Below, piece by piece: positions 24,202 through 37,400 of a stretch of 64,000 nucleotides of DNA (its first letter is position 1; each line of letters begins with the position of its first letter). Below the pieces are notes generated by a model that saw only the letters and a list, made by a program, of their open reading frames with translations, searched no databases and was not told where the DNA came from. The DNA comes from Monosporascus cannonballus (Eukaryota; Ascomycota; Sordariomycetes; Xylariales): the NCBI GenBank assembly GCA_004154925.1, contig QJNS01000040.1, positions 1 to 64,000 of the forward strand. The letters are read 5' to 3'. The translations under genes and the position numbers were made by a program.

Positions 24202-26071
24202 ACGTGCCATATAAATATCCTGGATACACAAGCATCCTGGATAATTTTTAACATATCCCAACTACCCAACTTTAATTATTCATTTCTTAATACCAACAAT
24301 ATAGAACGGCTTACAAAAAAAACGAGAATAAACTTAGCCGTTCAAGCTAAAAAAAGAAACCCGAAACTTAATTATGCGAAACTTAATTTTATTTATAAAG
24401 TCCCCCGATTTACTTTGCAAACGCGATATACCGGTATATTTTCCAAAAGCGATTATTTAACCATATTACGAAAATTAACGCCGACCGAAAAAAAATCGAT
24501 TGTCGAACGAATCCTTAACCTAAATACGCAAACGTTTCCTATCCGGCTTTAATATGTTGAAAATATGGCAAATCTGTTATTAACCCAACGCGGTATAATA
24601 CGCGTTAGGGTTAATTAGGCGTCGAATTTTGTTCGACGGCAAAAAAAACTCCAAACGCGTTTAAATCGGAAGATTAATTATTAACAAGTTCTATGCGAAA
24701 ATCCAGAAATATTTCGCAAATAATTCGAACTTATTCGGGCTATAATCGCAAAATACGGTATCGCAAAAAAAGATATTTACAATTTCGACGAAACTAGATT
24801 TTTAATAAGGCTTTTTATGGCAACAGGCATAATAATTACCAATGCCGAAAAACGTAAAAAACCTAAACAAACATAACAAAGGAATAAAAAATGGGTTACA
24901 ATTATCCAAACTGTTAATTCCCAAAATTAGGCTGTTCCGCCATTTATTATTATGGCGGGGAAAAATCACCTTAAATCTTAATATCGCGATAACCTATTAC
25001 TAACAGCCGATTAAAAAATTATATTAAGTAATAATAGCTAAATAACTAATAAATTAGGTTTAAAATAAATTTAGCATTTTAACAAATATACTCAGACGCA
25101 TACGATCGGTTCGAAACGTTTTTTTATCCTCGACGGCTACGAAAATTATTATTCGATAAAATTCGAAAAATATTACGCCAATTACGATATTATTACGCTT
25201 TATATACCCGCGCATTTTTCGCATCGACTTTAACCTTTTAACGTATCTTATTTTTTTTATTTTAAAACGCATTTATTTACGATATATCGAAAATCTAATA
25301 CGACGCCATTATACCCATATTACCAAAAAAGATTTTTTCGCCAGCTTTTACGACGCGTTTCAAACTATTATAACGTCCGATAACATTAAATCTAAATTCG
25401 CAAAAACTGGTTTTATTTTATTCGATCCTAATAACGTTTTTTCCGAATTAGATATTCTTCTAATTGTCCCTACGCCGACTATCTCCTTACTTACTTTTAC
25501 CGGTTCCATTTCCCCCCCAACGAAAACCTTTAAAACTATCCGCAAAATAACAAAACAAAAGCGTTATTTAAAAAAAATTAAAAATCATTAAAGAAGCTCG
25601 CTTACAAAAATAATTAAATCGGTTAATTTTTTAACCAAAAATAACTTATTACTTTTGTACGAAAATGCTTTTTTTCGGGAAAAAGCTGCCCAATTACGCG
25701 AAACAAATCATATCTTAAGCAAACGTCGGAAAACCAAAAACAAACGTTTTTAAAAAGGAGGAATACTTACTATATAAAAGGGATAAGTTCTTCTGGCCCA
25801 AAAAGAAGGGGGTAATAAAAAATACAGCTAATAGCAACTGAAGGGGATCGTCGCAAAAGGGTTGAAATAAAGGAACGGAAATATGGCGTTTGCGGCAAGC
25901 CCGGGCATAATGCGCGTACTTGTAAAGAAATTGTAAATATATCTAACGAACAAAAATCCGATTAATTTTAATTAATGCGATATGTTATTATTAAGTTATT
26001 TGAATTTGTTATTGCGAAGTGCCAAAAATTATCTAGGATGTTTGTGTATCCAGGATGCTTGTGTGGTACGT
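24202..26071 (+). mobile_element. Fot1/pogo-family DNA transposon, full length but degraded
   Basis: Inverted repeats of about 50 bases: the left starts ACGTGCCATATAAATATCC and the right ends ...GTGTGGTACGT, aligning over a shared CCTGGATACACAA block. A TA target duplication is present at 24200-24201 and 26072-26073. The length, 1870 bases, is typical of Fot1-type elements, and the interior is one transposase relic. Confidence 0.88.
24290..25965 (+). pseudogene. Fot1/pogo transposase relic (DDE superfamily)
   Basis: Plus-strand reading gives, in order: an N-terminal helix-turn-helix region with R-N-P-K-L and V-P-R-F-T-L (about 24350-24420); the CENP-B-type domain with V-E-R-I-L-N-L and V-E-N-M-A-N (about 24490-24570); the first catalytic aspartate in Y-N-F-D-E-T (about 24778-24795); and W-V-T-I-I-Q and V-P-P-F-I-I-M-A-G-K-N-H (24890-24970). 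A C-terminal zinc knuckle C-G-K-P-G-H-N-A-R-T-C (about 25885-25925) closes it, as in several Fot1/pogo proteins. The start codon is not preserved, stop codons interrupt it, and the reading changes phase. Minus-strand frames at 25060-25545 are shadows. Confidence 0.85.
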
Positions 26072-26103
26072 TATACGATATATAATAATTGTATTAATAA
26101 ATA

Positions 26104-26106
<3 letters not shown>

Positions 26107-26141
<35 letters not shown>
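26107..26141. repeat. ATT microsatellite
   Basis: About eleven consecutive ATT units, just outside the right end of the Fot1 relic. Confidence 0.9.
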
Positions 26142-26144
<3 letters not shown>

Positions 26145-26299
26145 TATATTGGACGGTATCGCAAAATTATAAGAAAAATATTAATCTCGGCCGCTTCAGG
26201 ATTTTATTTTCTTTTACTAACGAAGTTAATATAAATATATTTTTATTTTGTTCATTTTTATAATAATTATTTTAAATATATTAATGTGAAAGGTAAAAT

Positions 26300-26692
26300 T
26301 ATAACGACTGGAAAATTTAACCAACTATTAAATCTAAGTCGTAGGAGTTTATATTAGCAGGAATATTATAAGAATCTAAGTAATAAATATAGTACCTGGT
26401 TACGTTTTGTAATATTAAAGATATTTTAAGTAACGAAATTATATTGTAAACCGGTATTATTTAAATTATGAAATAATAAACATATATATTTTGCTTTTAG
26501 TTTAAGGTATTTAAGAGAGTTTAATCTCTTAAATTCTTTAAGTTCCTTAGTTTTTTTGCGTAATTTAACGATCTTAAGGTATTACGATTTTTAAAAGCTT
26601 TAAGCTCATCACGTAATTTGTTTTGTATCAGGTTTAGTTTTTTTCTTATTTTAACCGTTTTTTAGGCCCGTTAAGCTTATCGGGTTATAATA
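26300..26692 (-). repeat. 3' LTR of G1 copy 1
   Basis: 393 bases, strongly RIP-mutated. Ends GGGTTATAATA, corresponding to TCATAACA in the cleaner copies. Confidence 0.82.
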
Positions 26693-29600
26693 CGTTTTTT
26701 TTTTAAATTTTTCGTTTCGAAATTTTGAAAGTTGTTTTTAATTTTTTTTTAATTTATTATATTTATTTGTATTAAAATCTTTTGGTTCCGTAAACGTATT
26801 AATACTTTTTTTATTAGAACGAATCATTTGTTTATATTTTATTATTATTTTTTAATTTTCGTTATAAAAAAGAAAAAGTAAATTATAACGTTGTCGCGAT
26901 TTCGGAAAATATGTGTAATATGTTCGTTATAGAGGTTCTTTTATTATTTTCGAGCCATTTAAAATTAAATATAAAAGACTTTATAATAAAAAGGATTATT
27001 TAAAACGTAACGAAAAACAAATTCGACAGGTATTACGTATTATTATTAACAAATTAGATTATTTTTAAAAATAATAGCAAATATTTCGTTATAATATTAA
27101 AAGCGTCGCAATAAAAAAGTTTAAGCGTTTTAGACGAAAACAAAAATAATTAATAACCGAAATAATTATATTAATATCCGTTATTATTTTCGTTAATTAA
27201 ATTAATCTTAATATTACCAATTAATTATTATTAACTTAATAATTGCGTAAAGCATTTTTGGCGTTATTAAAATCTTTTTTAATAATGTTACGGCCTAGTC
27301 AGCCGTAGGAGCTCCAGTATATATGCAGCTGTAAGCACCAGGATGATTGCTACAATTGCGATTATTCCACCGATCTTTTGCTCCAGTGGCGCAGCGATAT
27401 AAGCTGCAGCCGTAACAAATAAGTGTTAAATATTTATAAAATATTTTGCGGATTTTTAAATAATATTAAAATGCGCATAATCTTTTAATTTAATTTTCAA
27501 TAAAAATTTTAATTCATAATTATTTGTTAAGTTTTTTTAATACTTTTATATACATCAATATATTTAAAATCGAATGTTTTATTACGTTTTTTTATTTTAA
27601 TAGTTTTTATAATATGGTAAAATAATTTTTTTATAAAAGTATTTTTTTACTTCTTTTTAATTATAATATTTACTTCCATAACTATATACGAATTTGAATT
27701 TAAATATAATAATTTAAATTATTTTAATAATAGTATTAGTTTAACGTCAATAAATTCATTGTAGGCCTTTATATAATTCTTAAACATAAAATTAAAGTTT
27801 CTATTTACTAAAATCGTTTTAATATTTTTATAATAATTAATGATACATATAAATTAAAGAATAGGTACGTTTTTAATATAATTATTTTAATTATAAATAA
27901 TTTAATGTTTTAAATATGTTTTTAAGATTTAAATTAATCGTTTCATTTATTTATTTATTTAAAGTCGAAATAAGTCAAATAATTTGTATTATAAAATTTT
28001 GCCAAATGTTAAAATTAATATAACATGTTACTGGAACTAATCTTATTTAATAGCCTGTATTTGTTTTAAAAAATATATTATTTATTTAATATTAATAAAA
28101 GTTTTACAGAATGAAAAAAAAGTATTTATAAAGTTATACAAATTTACAAAACTATTATTATAATGTATATTTATTATTCCATTTTTAAATCAAAAACCTT
28201 GTTCATAAAACTTATAATAATTAATTTTTATAATCTTTTTAAATTTCATAATAGTTTTAATTTTTCGTAAAATCTATATCGAAATATTTTATTTTTATTA
28301 TAAAATCTATATTATTTTTGATATTTTATATATTAATATTTTTATTTTAAAATAAAATAAATGCGAGAAAATCGAGTTAAGCGTTTATAGAGTTTTATGG
28401 ATTTATAAAATAAATATTTATATGTATAATATATTAAATTTATTTATAATTGTGTTAGAATTCGGAATTTATTTAAATTTTCCTTTTTTAATAAATCATT
28501 TTTATCGTATTTATACTTTTGATATATATTGTATAATATAACCCGTATTATTATAATTTAATATGAACGCAAATATTTTTGAAAATAATATCGAAAATAA
28601 AATAATTAATTTCGAATAATGTTTTTTAAATTTGATTATTTAGTTAAAATATTTGTTTTACCATTTTCAAGTTTTTTTTATAAATAATAAAAAAATCGAA
28701 ATTCGCTATTTTTTTACGTATTAAAATTATCGTTTTATAAATTTCTTAATCGTAATACAACGGATAAATTTTAATAATTTGCATAAATTTTAACTTAATA
28801 AAATCTTTCCTTCTGAAAATATTTGAATTTTCAAAATATTATAATAATTACTATAAAATTTCTATTTAAAATAACATAATTAAATTCGTGTTTTAATTTA
28901 CACAAAAAATACGAAAAGAAATATAATTTACTTTAATTATTTTCTTATCTGATTCCGGTTTTTAATACGTAATCCGAAATATCGATTTTTAATTTCACAA
29001 AAGATATTATATCCTATATAATTAATATTAATTGGTTAATAACCGTGTTTTTAAATTTTCAACATATTCCTTTTATTTATAATATTTATTATTTTAATAA
29101 ACTCTAGTACGGATATAACACATTTATTAAAGTTTTGGATACAATTTTGATAATAATTAATATATCTAAAAATACTTACATTCTTTGTAATATTATTAAC
29201 AATGATTATTTTAAAATTCTTTAAAATAATAATATATTGTAGATGTTTTATTTTTTATTTACAAAATTGACTTTCTACGTTATTTAATACCCTAATATTG
29301 TATAAAATGTTAAAACATTTCTAAATGTATTTGCTATATATTTTTATCCTTTGCGAATAAATAACAATATGGTTAAAGTAATATATAATAAATACTGGAA
29401 ATATCTTTATAAAATATATTATATTATTTACTAAAATATTACTAATACGAGTATAAATGTAATCAATATCATTAAACTTTTAAATAATTCGAATTTCATT
29501 TTAAAAATTGTTTTATATTTATATATTGTTGAATTTTAACAAAATATTTTTTATTTTAGAAATTAAATATTTTAAATTATATAATTCCTTAAAATCGGTT

Positions 29601-32504
29601 TAACATTCCAATAAGAAATAAAAATAGGATTTGATTTTTTAATATTAATATTCTTTAATTACCGATAATTGAGTATAAATTATAAGTTGTTAATTTTATA
29701 AATAGCAAAAATATAAAATATTTTACAGATAATTTCAAGACTTGTATTTCTTATTTTTATAATCGATTTTCCAAATATGTTCGTAAATGCATATAATTTA
29801 TTTTCTTTAAAATTATAAATAACATAAAGTGTCGTACAATGTTTTTTTAAAATTATTTTTTAATATTATTTATTCTATTATAGTAATTTTATATGTAATT
29901 TCATTTAAAAAAACTATTTATATCGTTAACATTAAAATAGTATATTAATTAAAATTTGTAATATTTAAATTCTGTTTTAATAGTAACAATAATACGTCGT
30001 ATTTTTTAATATTTTATTCTATTGTATTTTTTGAAGAATAAAGTAAATATTGTGTTTTTATCTTTATGTTCGTTATTATATGAAACTGAATTTCTTTTAA
30101 ATTTTACATATTATCAAAATATAAAACGAATTTTATTTAATGGATTTTTCCGTTAATTAAAGTTTTATATTTTTATATTTATAGTTTTCTTAAAATTATA
30201 TTTTAATTTTTAAATAAAATAATACTGAAAGCAGTTATTTAATATCGTTTTTAAATAAACGTTTTAAAATGATTAATTTTGCATTAAATTTCCTCGTTAT
30301 TGTAAATGAAAATCAAACCTTTGATATGCATATTTATATAAATTTTTAATTTATATTTATATAATAATTTATATTTATTAACGATATTCAGTATAATATA
30401 ATATCCATTTAAACTTTCGCAATTTATTATTACGATATATTAATACATTCCGATTCATAGTTTTAGAATGATAGAATTATTAACGGCTTTTATTATTAAG
30501 TTGGAAGCTTTTTTTAAAACCTTTTCTTAATTTTTTTTACATTTTATTATTTTACAGTCTTTTTATATATAGCATTTTTTAATTGTTTTTTAAATTAGTT
30601 AAACCGTATCCGTAGGTTTTTATATAATACGTTAAGTAATATATTTATTATTTTTACAGCTATATGTGTCCTTTGAATTATTTTATTAGTTTTAATTAAT
30701 TTATGAATCCTTATTTTCTAAGAGCAATTATTTTTTTTGGTATAATATATATTGTTTTATTAAGCGTTTTATTACTTATGGTTTGCATAATAAAGTTTTT
30801 ATATAAATTATCGAATTTCTTTTCTTAAGTTATCTTTAAAAATTTATAATAAATATTAATTAAAAATAAAAACTCGGAATAAGTTTTTTATAATCTTTTC
30901 ATAATATGTTAAATTAATGTTTTTATAAATTAATAAATATATTAACTATAAAAACTAATAAGGTTTTTTTAAAAATATTTTTTATTAATTTTATAAAATT
31001 ATTTATTTATCAATATGACTTTATAAAGCATTAATTCGAAAATATCGATGTTACCGTTTATTTATGTTATTATTTCCGGTTTAATTAAAAATACTTTTTA
31101 TATATGCGTATAATACGTTAATAAATGGATTTTTTTAATTATTATATACTAAGTATTTTCGTCGTTTTTAAAATATGGTATATATTTTGTTATATCAGTT
31201 AAAGAATTTGCAATAAATATTTTTTATTTATTTTTAATCTTTTTAACATTATCCTTTTTAGGCGTATTATTATTGTTATAATATTTTCTAAGCTAGTTTT
31301 GTAGCTTTTAATATTTTTCTTCTGATTTTGTGTTATAATAACTTTGTTTTATATTAAGTGTAAATTAGGTTAATAATTTAGTTATTATTCTTTTATTTAT
31401 TTTTTAGATATTTTTTCATTATTAATATTTAATTATTTTATCCCGGTTTTGTAAGTGAAAAGTATTTATAAATCTCATATCTTTCTTTTCTATAATTATA
31501 ATATTTGACATATTCTTATTTCTTGCTATATATAATTTAAAGTTTTGTAAGTTTTTAAACGGTATTATAAAAAATAATATTATATCCAGAAATATTAATA
31601 TTAATCCGAAATTTTTTATTATATCTATTTTTACGTTTGTTATATGGCAGATATATTATTGGTTATTAAATTTAATAACCTTAGCAATATAACTTAATAA
31701 AAGTTCGAGTTAATTAAATTTAAAAATTTCCTTTTAGATTTGTTTTAAACTGTTGAAAAGGTTAATTATTAATGCTTTTTAATTTCAATTTAATTTAGAT
31801 ATTACTTAAATAAAGACATTATCGTAATTAAATACCAACTCCTGTTATCGCAATTATTGGATTTATATTTCGGTCTTTACATTTTAGTTTATCATTTCAA
31901 ACACTTTCGTTAATATTTATTTAAATTATCTATAATCGTTATACATTTCCACCACTTTTGAGATTTATTTTTCAATAATAAAACAATATATTTTCTTATA
32001 ATAAACTGAAATCAAATAATTACGTTTTTCGTAAATTGTCCGATAATAAATTCTACACGTATAATAAATATAACGAAATAAATGAGAAACTGCCCAAAAT
32101 ACAATTGATATTATATTAGGAATAATTAAAATTTTACGAACATATTATTAAATAATTTAAAATTAAAAGATTTCAAAATCGATTGTGATTTCTTAGTAAA
32201 ATTTAATTAAATAATTTTATTTATTTTTAAAACCTTTAAATATCTGAAATTTTACATATATCCTAGAATTTTTCATATATCGTCTAAAATTATTTAATAA
32301 AGTTACGTTTTTTTAAATAAATAAAATATAAGTTCAAAAGGTTTAATTATTAAAAATATTTTTTTAATTAAATAAGGGTATTTTTCTTTATTGTTTAAAT
32401 TTATATTATTATGAAAACTGCGTAAATTTAATACTAATTAATAAATCTATTATTCAAAGTATTGCTTTAAATTTAACCTTATTATTAACCAAAGTTCTAT
32501 AATA
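26693..32504 (-). pseudogene. G1 Gag-Pol polyprotein relic
   Basis: The clearest remnant is the RNase H start on the minus strand at 28963-28986: I-D-I-S-D-Y-V-L, the T-D-A-S-D-Y signature of gypsy elements. Downstream on that strand come recognisable L-Y-F and E-F-N-Y words (about 28840-28940). The rest is too mutated to assign Gag, protease or integrase limits. The part from about 29900 to 32500 aligns with the second G1 copy at 33400-34316 and 41578-43372. Confidence 0.7.
27286..27417. mobile_element. Unmutated 132-base solo LTR (or small TRIM) inside G1
   Basis: GC-normal sequence beginning TGTTACGGC and ending GCCGTAACA, flanked by a perfect 5-base duplication AATAA (27281-27285 and 27418-27422). 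It shows no RIP signature although its host element is heavily mutated. Its ends match the style of the LTRs at 34317 and 44929, but its interior is a different sequence. Confidence 0.8.
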
Positions 32505-32894
32505 TATAACGGTTGAATAGTTTAATTAAGTATTAAATTTAACTTTTACAGATGTATATTAATCAAAATATTATAAGAATTTAAATAAGAAATATAATAT
32601 TTATTTACGTTATATAATATTCAAAATATTTTAAATAACAAATTATATTACAAGTTAATATTATTTAAATTAATTAAATAACGAACGTATATATTTTTTT
32701 CTAGTTTAAGATAGTTAAGGGGCTTAACTCTTTAACCTCTTTAAGCTTTGTAATTCTTTACATAATTTAACGGGCTTAAGATGCTAAGAGCATTGAGAAC
32801 CTGAAGCCCGTCACGTGATCTGTCCTATGTCGGATTTTGTCTTTTTCTTGTTCTAACCGTCTTTTGAGCTCGCTAAGCCTGTCGAGTCATAATA
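32505..32894 (-). repeat. 5' LTR of G1 copy 1
   Basis: 390 bases; its second half (about 32760-32890) is much less mutated than its first half. Ends GAGTCATAATA before the target duplication AAAAT. Confidence 0.83.
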
Positions 32895-33399
32895 AAAATT
32901 CGTCATAAGCTTTTTATCGATAAAAACTACGTATATTATGATTTGAACAAAGCAAACTTTTAAATTAAGACGTTATTTTCGTTTTACATTATATTTAATA
33001 CATTATCTTAATAGCATATAAATTACAAAATAACGTAAAAGTGAAACATAAAAAAAAGTAGATTTTCTTTTAAAGCTTTAACTTACACTAATCGGTCAAT
33101 TGGAACCGTGCGCCCACCTATTTCTTACCAAAACATAGGCTTTTTACACCGGATATAATAATTTAAGAAATTATAAAGCTAATAACTATATATTTACTGC
33201 ACTTTATTAGCGTATTATTAATGAATTAGTAACCTGGCTTATTAATATATGACCAGCAAATTAATAATTCGTTATGTAGCTTAACCTATTTGGTCCTTTT
33301 AGCTGTTATAGTTGCGACCGTTCCTAAAGGCCACAATTTACTAGATTATAATACGTAAACTATTTTGTCTTATAAAAACCATTTTTATTTTAATAATTA
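32895..33399. other. AT-rich spacer with a possible small inverted-repeat element
   Basis: At about 33095-33345 a GC-richer patch starts near GGAACCGTGCGC and ends with GCGACCGTTCC, imperfect inverted repeats. Inside are further inverted words (TAATGAATTAG against AATTAATAATTCG). It could be a MITE-like unit, but no target duplication was found. No gene seen. Confidence 0.3.
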
Positions 33400-34316
33400 A
33401 AAGTAATAATATTTAATTTCTAATGATAATATCGAAAATCGACTTTATTCTTTTTGTCACTGATTTTTTAAATACTTCTTTTTGTTAAAAACCGATCATT
33501 TATTTTAATTAAGTTTATAAAAAACAGATGATTTAGTAAGATTACATTTTAAAATTACTTTATAATTTTATTCGTTATATTACAACAATATTATATTAGT
33601 TTTTTGAAAACATCTTTTATTTTTTTTAAATTTATAACACAATATAAATAAATATATATTTATTTTTTCTAAGAATTATTATAATCTATTTATTTATTAC
33701 CTTAACTTTCCTGTAATAATAATTATAGATTATATTATATTTAATACTTATATTCTTACTTTTATTTTAATTATAATATTTTTATTATATAGTTATATTT
33801 ATATTCGTTATAATTTTGGATTGAATACAAAACTATAGGTCTTTTACATTGCATTTATCAATATAATATAAACCGCATTTAATTTCAATCATTCTTTATT
33901 ATTCAAATTCTTATATTAATATGTGTATCAATTTTTTTTAAACTGATATTGTAATTTCTTCTTAAAGGATAACAACATGAATATTTTCATATTTTTCCTT
34001 AACAAATGGTTTAAAGTAATTAATTTTAAGTTTCATATTTTCGTTATTATAAACAAAAATACACCTTTCGGGATTTATAACTATAGAAAGCTTTAATTTA
34101 TATTTTTATAATACTTTAAGTTTATTAAAAATCTTTATAATGATTTATTTGTCATAAAAACCTCTTTAATATATTATTATACTGTATTAACATATTTTAA
34201 TTTATATATTTATTATAATATACTTTGTAACAGCTTTTATTATTATGTTTAAAAGTTTCTGAAAAAGGTCTATTAATTCTTTTAAGTTTTATTATTTTAT
34301 AAATTATTTTTAAATT
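33400..34316 (-). pseudogene. G1 copy 2 internal region, left part
   Basis: Aligns by eye with about 29600-30540 of G1 copy 1, for example the TTTTCGTTATTATAAAC block, and ends at the nested insertion at 34317. The 3' part of this copy (end of Pol and its 3' LTR) is missing; the left limit, about 33400, is uncertain. Confidence 0.55.
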
Positions 34317-34465
34317 TGTTACGGCGCTATACATCTCTTAGGTTTCTAGAAGATATTCTGTTATTGCACTAGAAAAAAGAAGAAAGCTATCTAGCAAAGG
34401 TGTAGCGCTTGCATATATATCGCGAAACGGCGGCTTAAATAAGCCGTTTTGCTAATGCCGTAATA
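34317..34465 (-). repeat. 3' LTR of the nested gypsy element
   Basis: 149 bases, differing from 41428-41577 mainly by transitions. Both share GTTTCTAGAAGATATTC and CGAAACGGCGGCTTAAATAA. Confidence 0.9.
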
Positions 34466-34469
34466 ATAG

Positions 34470-34481
34470 CCCCTTTCTTTT
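34470..34481 (-). other. Polypurine tract
   Basis: Plus strand CCCCTTTCTTTT, four bases inside the left LTR; on the minus strand this is the plus-strand priming purine run expected just before a 3' LTR. It fixes the orientation of the element. Confidence 0.7.
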
Positions 34482-37400
34482 AAGGCAGTTATCCTTTATT
34501 TCATAAAAAGAAAATAAAAGATATAAATACTTTTGCCGGATTCGAACCTTAGTTAACTGGTGGCGTATTAGGTGTCGCAAAACGTCATGGCGTTGGTATA
34601 GCGTACGCGCAATATAGCCGAAATGGGGCCGTAATAATGGCCGGGTAGTAAGAGGCCATATAAAAAATATATAACATTAATTCCGGTACGGAAATAATAA
34701 TATTATCGTACGGGATATAATTAGCCCGTTTGGAATTTGCCATATCCCGCCTTTATTGTTTTCGCGATATAAATACCAAAGTTTCCCTTAACTTTTTTTT
34801 AATTTTTTCGTTATTTTTATAATTTTTTTATTTTTTATTTTATAGTTTCTTTTATTATTATAACGATATTTTCCCGGCCTTATATTATTTACGTAACATT
34901 CGTTCATGTCAAACAGTTATGTATAATTTATTTTAAATAATTTTTTAATTATATTTCTTTTATTGTAAAAATATCTTTTTTTCGTTGCCGTTTCGTATTT
35001 GGCGTAATAGCAAAATATATATTTTATATTAAACGTTAAAAAATATATTAATTAATAAGTTATACGTATTGTAATATTAACGTTACGTTTATAAGATATT
35101 ATTATTATATTAATTTTTTAACGTATAACCGGCAAAAGGCATTTAATATAATTTTTTAAATTTAAATACTTTTTTTATTATGTAAATTTTTATTTTAATA
35201 TTAACTGCGATAACGATAACGAGCCGATTTTCGTCGACGATAGCAACAAAACCCATGCGTATTTTAACGGTTTTTATCGAGAAGTTTATAGAGCGGCATT
35301 TTGACTTTATACTGTCTTCGAAACGGCCGAAAAAACTTACAGTATTACGTTCGATATAATGGACGCGAAAAAAAAAATATTATTATTTGTTAATTATAAT
35401 TAGGTTTTTAATATTATTTATAAAAGGTAAAATTAATTATTTGACGTAAATCACCGCTTATCGGATTTTGATATAAATTTATAATCCTTATTTTGCGGAT
35501 AACGTTATAAATATATTAAAATATATATTTTGTAATACTGTAATATTAATGTTAAAATAATAAAATAAAATTTAAATTACCATTTAAAAAATAATAGAAT
35601 ATCGTTTAATTATTAATAATAAAAAGTATTTATTATAAATACCGGTTAAATATGTTATTTATAATAAAATATGTATTATTATTTTTATAATTTTAAATTT
35701 TAATTAGGCGAACCTCAATAACGTAATATTCCTTTTATGTTTTAACGATATTTAATTATTATATTATTATTACAACTTTATTTTTTAAAGTTAAATTACT
35801 TTATATTACGTAATCATTATAATAATATATTATTATTTGGCCGTTTATTTTATAATTCGAATATTTATAGTATTAATAAAATTATTATTTTAATGAATTT
35901 TAATATAATATAAATTTAATTATAACGTTATTATAAAATCGGTTTAATAATTTTTTTTACGTACGTTTTGCATTATTCCTTATTATTATATTAATAATAT
36001 CTGGTATTAATTAGATAATCTAGCTTTATTAGGATTATTTTTATAAAATCCAGCTATATTAAAATTATATCTTTTAAAATTCGTAATTAATTTTTTAATA
36101 TGCCGGTATAATTACGGCCATTTAATTCTGTATTAAAAACTATATTTAATATTTTTAAAACTTAGGAGTTTTTCGAAATATTATGTCATGTTTTTTATAT
36201 TATCCGTATTCGTAATAATAATGCTTTCGGCCTAAATATCTTATTTCCTGTTCATTACCTTTTGCTTTAAAATATTTGGTTTATAAACTTAAATTAAGGG
36301 AAAATGGAAAACTAGAAATAATTTATATTATACTGGCAGTTATACGGTTACGGCGCGAAAATATATTTTGGCAATAACGAAAAACCTTATTATTTTATCG
36401 TTAAATTTATTATTAAGAAGTTTTAATTTTATATAACATATATTAATTTAAATCCGTTTTTGTTTATAAATCTTCTCGCGTTATTATAAAATTAATTAAT
36501 TTATTTTTAATATTAGTTTTATAATTCCGTTATTAATACTTTGATCTTTTTTAAAATTCGTTTTAATTTATCCGTATAAATTATTATTTTGATATATTTT
36601 TTCAATTACATATATATTTTGGAAATTTCAGAAATTTATTATGGTTTCGTATTTATAATAAGATAAAAATTATAATTAAAAAAAACGGTAAAACGCCAAT
36701 AATTTCGGATACGTAATTATTATTAACGAACTTAATTAAAAAAGTTATTTTATTTAATTATCGTAATAAATCGAATAATAATTCTATAAATGTTGTTTTA
36801 TCGTCGTATTAATAATTTCCGTTTAATTATCGGTTTTAAAAAATACACTATCGAAATACGAAATATAATATTTAAATATTAATTTAAGTTTTTTTAAAAG
36901 TTAAAATAGATTATGTACCATAATCCGATATAATTATAATTAAAATAATATATAAGCGGTATATATCGAAAAGGAAAACGTTAACAAACATAAATATGGA
37001 CATATTCGTAACGGCAATAAAATAGCGCATTTTTGTAAATGTGTTAATTATTATAAAAACGTATTTATAAATATACCCGAATATTTTATAAGGGGGAAAG
37101 AAAAGAGGTAATTTATAGAAATAACGTTTTATATGCGGAACGGGATAAATAAAAAGCCGAAAAAAAAAATTCTTCGGCAAAATTTTAAACGCCTTAATAT
37201 AATAATAAAAATGGTAACCTTATACTAATGTAATTACGTTCCATAATAGGTATAATTAATAATAATTTTATAATAATAAATCGTATATTTTAAAATACCT
37301 TAGGTGATTTTTAAATATTATATTATAATTATGGTATAATATTTCTATTTTTAATAGTTTTTATTTTAATATACATAATTTATTTTTAATATAAATACGC

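Larger units (their letters stand above)
26300..32894 (-). mobile_element. Ty3/gypsy retrotransposon G1, copy 1, complete but degraded
   Basis: Two direct repeats (26300-26692 and 32505-32894) bound 6.6 kb, with a perfect target duplication AAAAT at 26295-26299 and 32895-32899. The LTRs start TATAACG (from TGTnACGGC, judged by the other copies) and end TCATAACA-like. A pyrimidine run right of the left LTR reads as a polypurine tract on the minus strand, and an RNase H motif is also on the minus strand, so the right LTR is the 5' one. Confidence 0.87.

Noticed and set aside
25060..25545. Minus-strand frames of 70 and 61 codons
   Set aside because: Shadows of the plus-strand Fot1 transposase relic.
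34535..34580. tRNA-like T-arm word GGATTCGAACC
   Set aside because: The T-stem does not pair and no D-arm or acceptor stem is found; it lies in the 3' region of the nested gypsy element.
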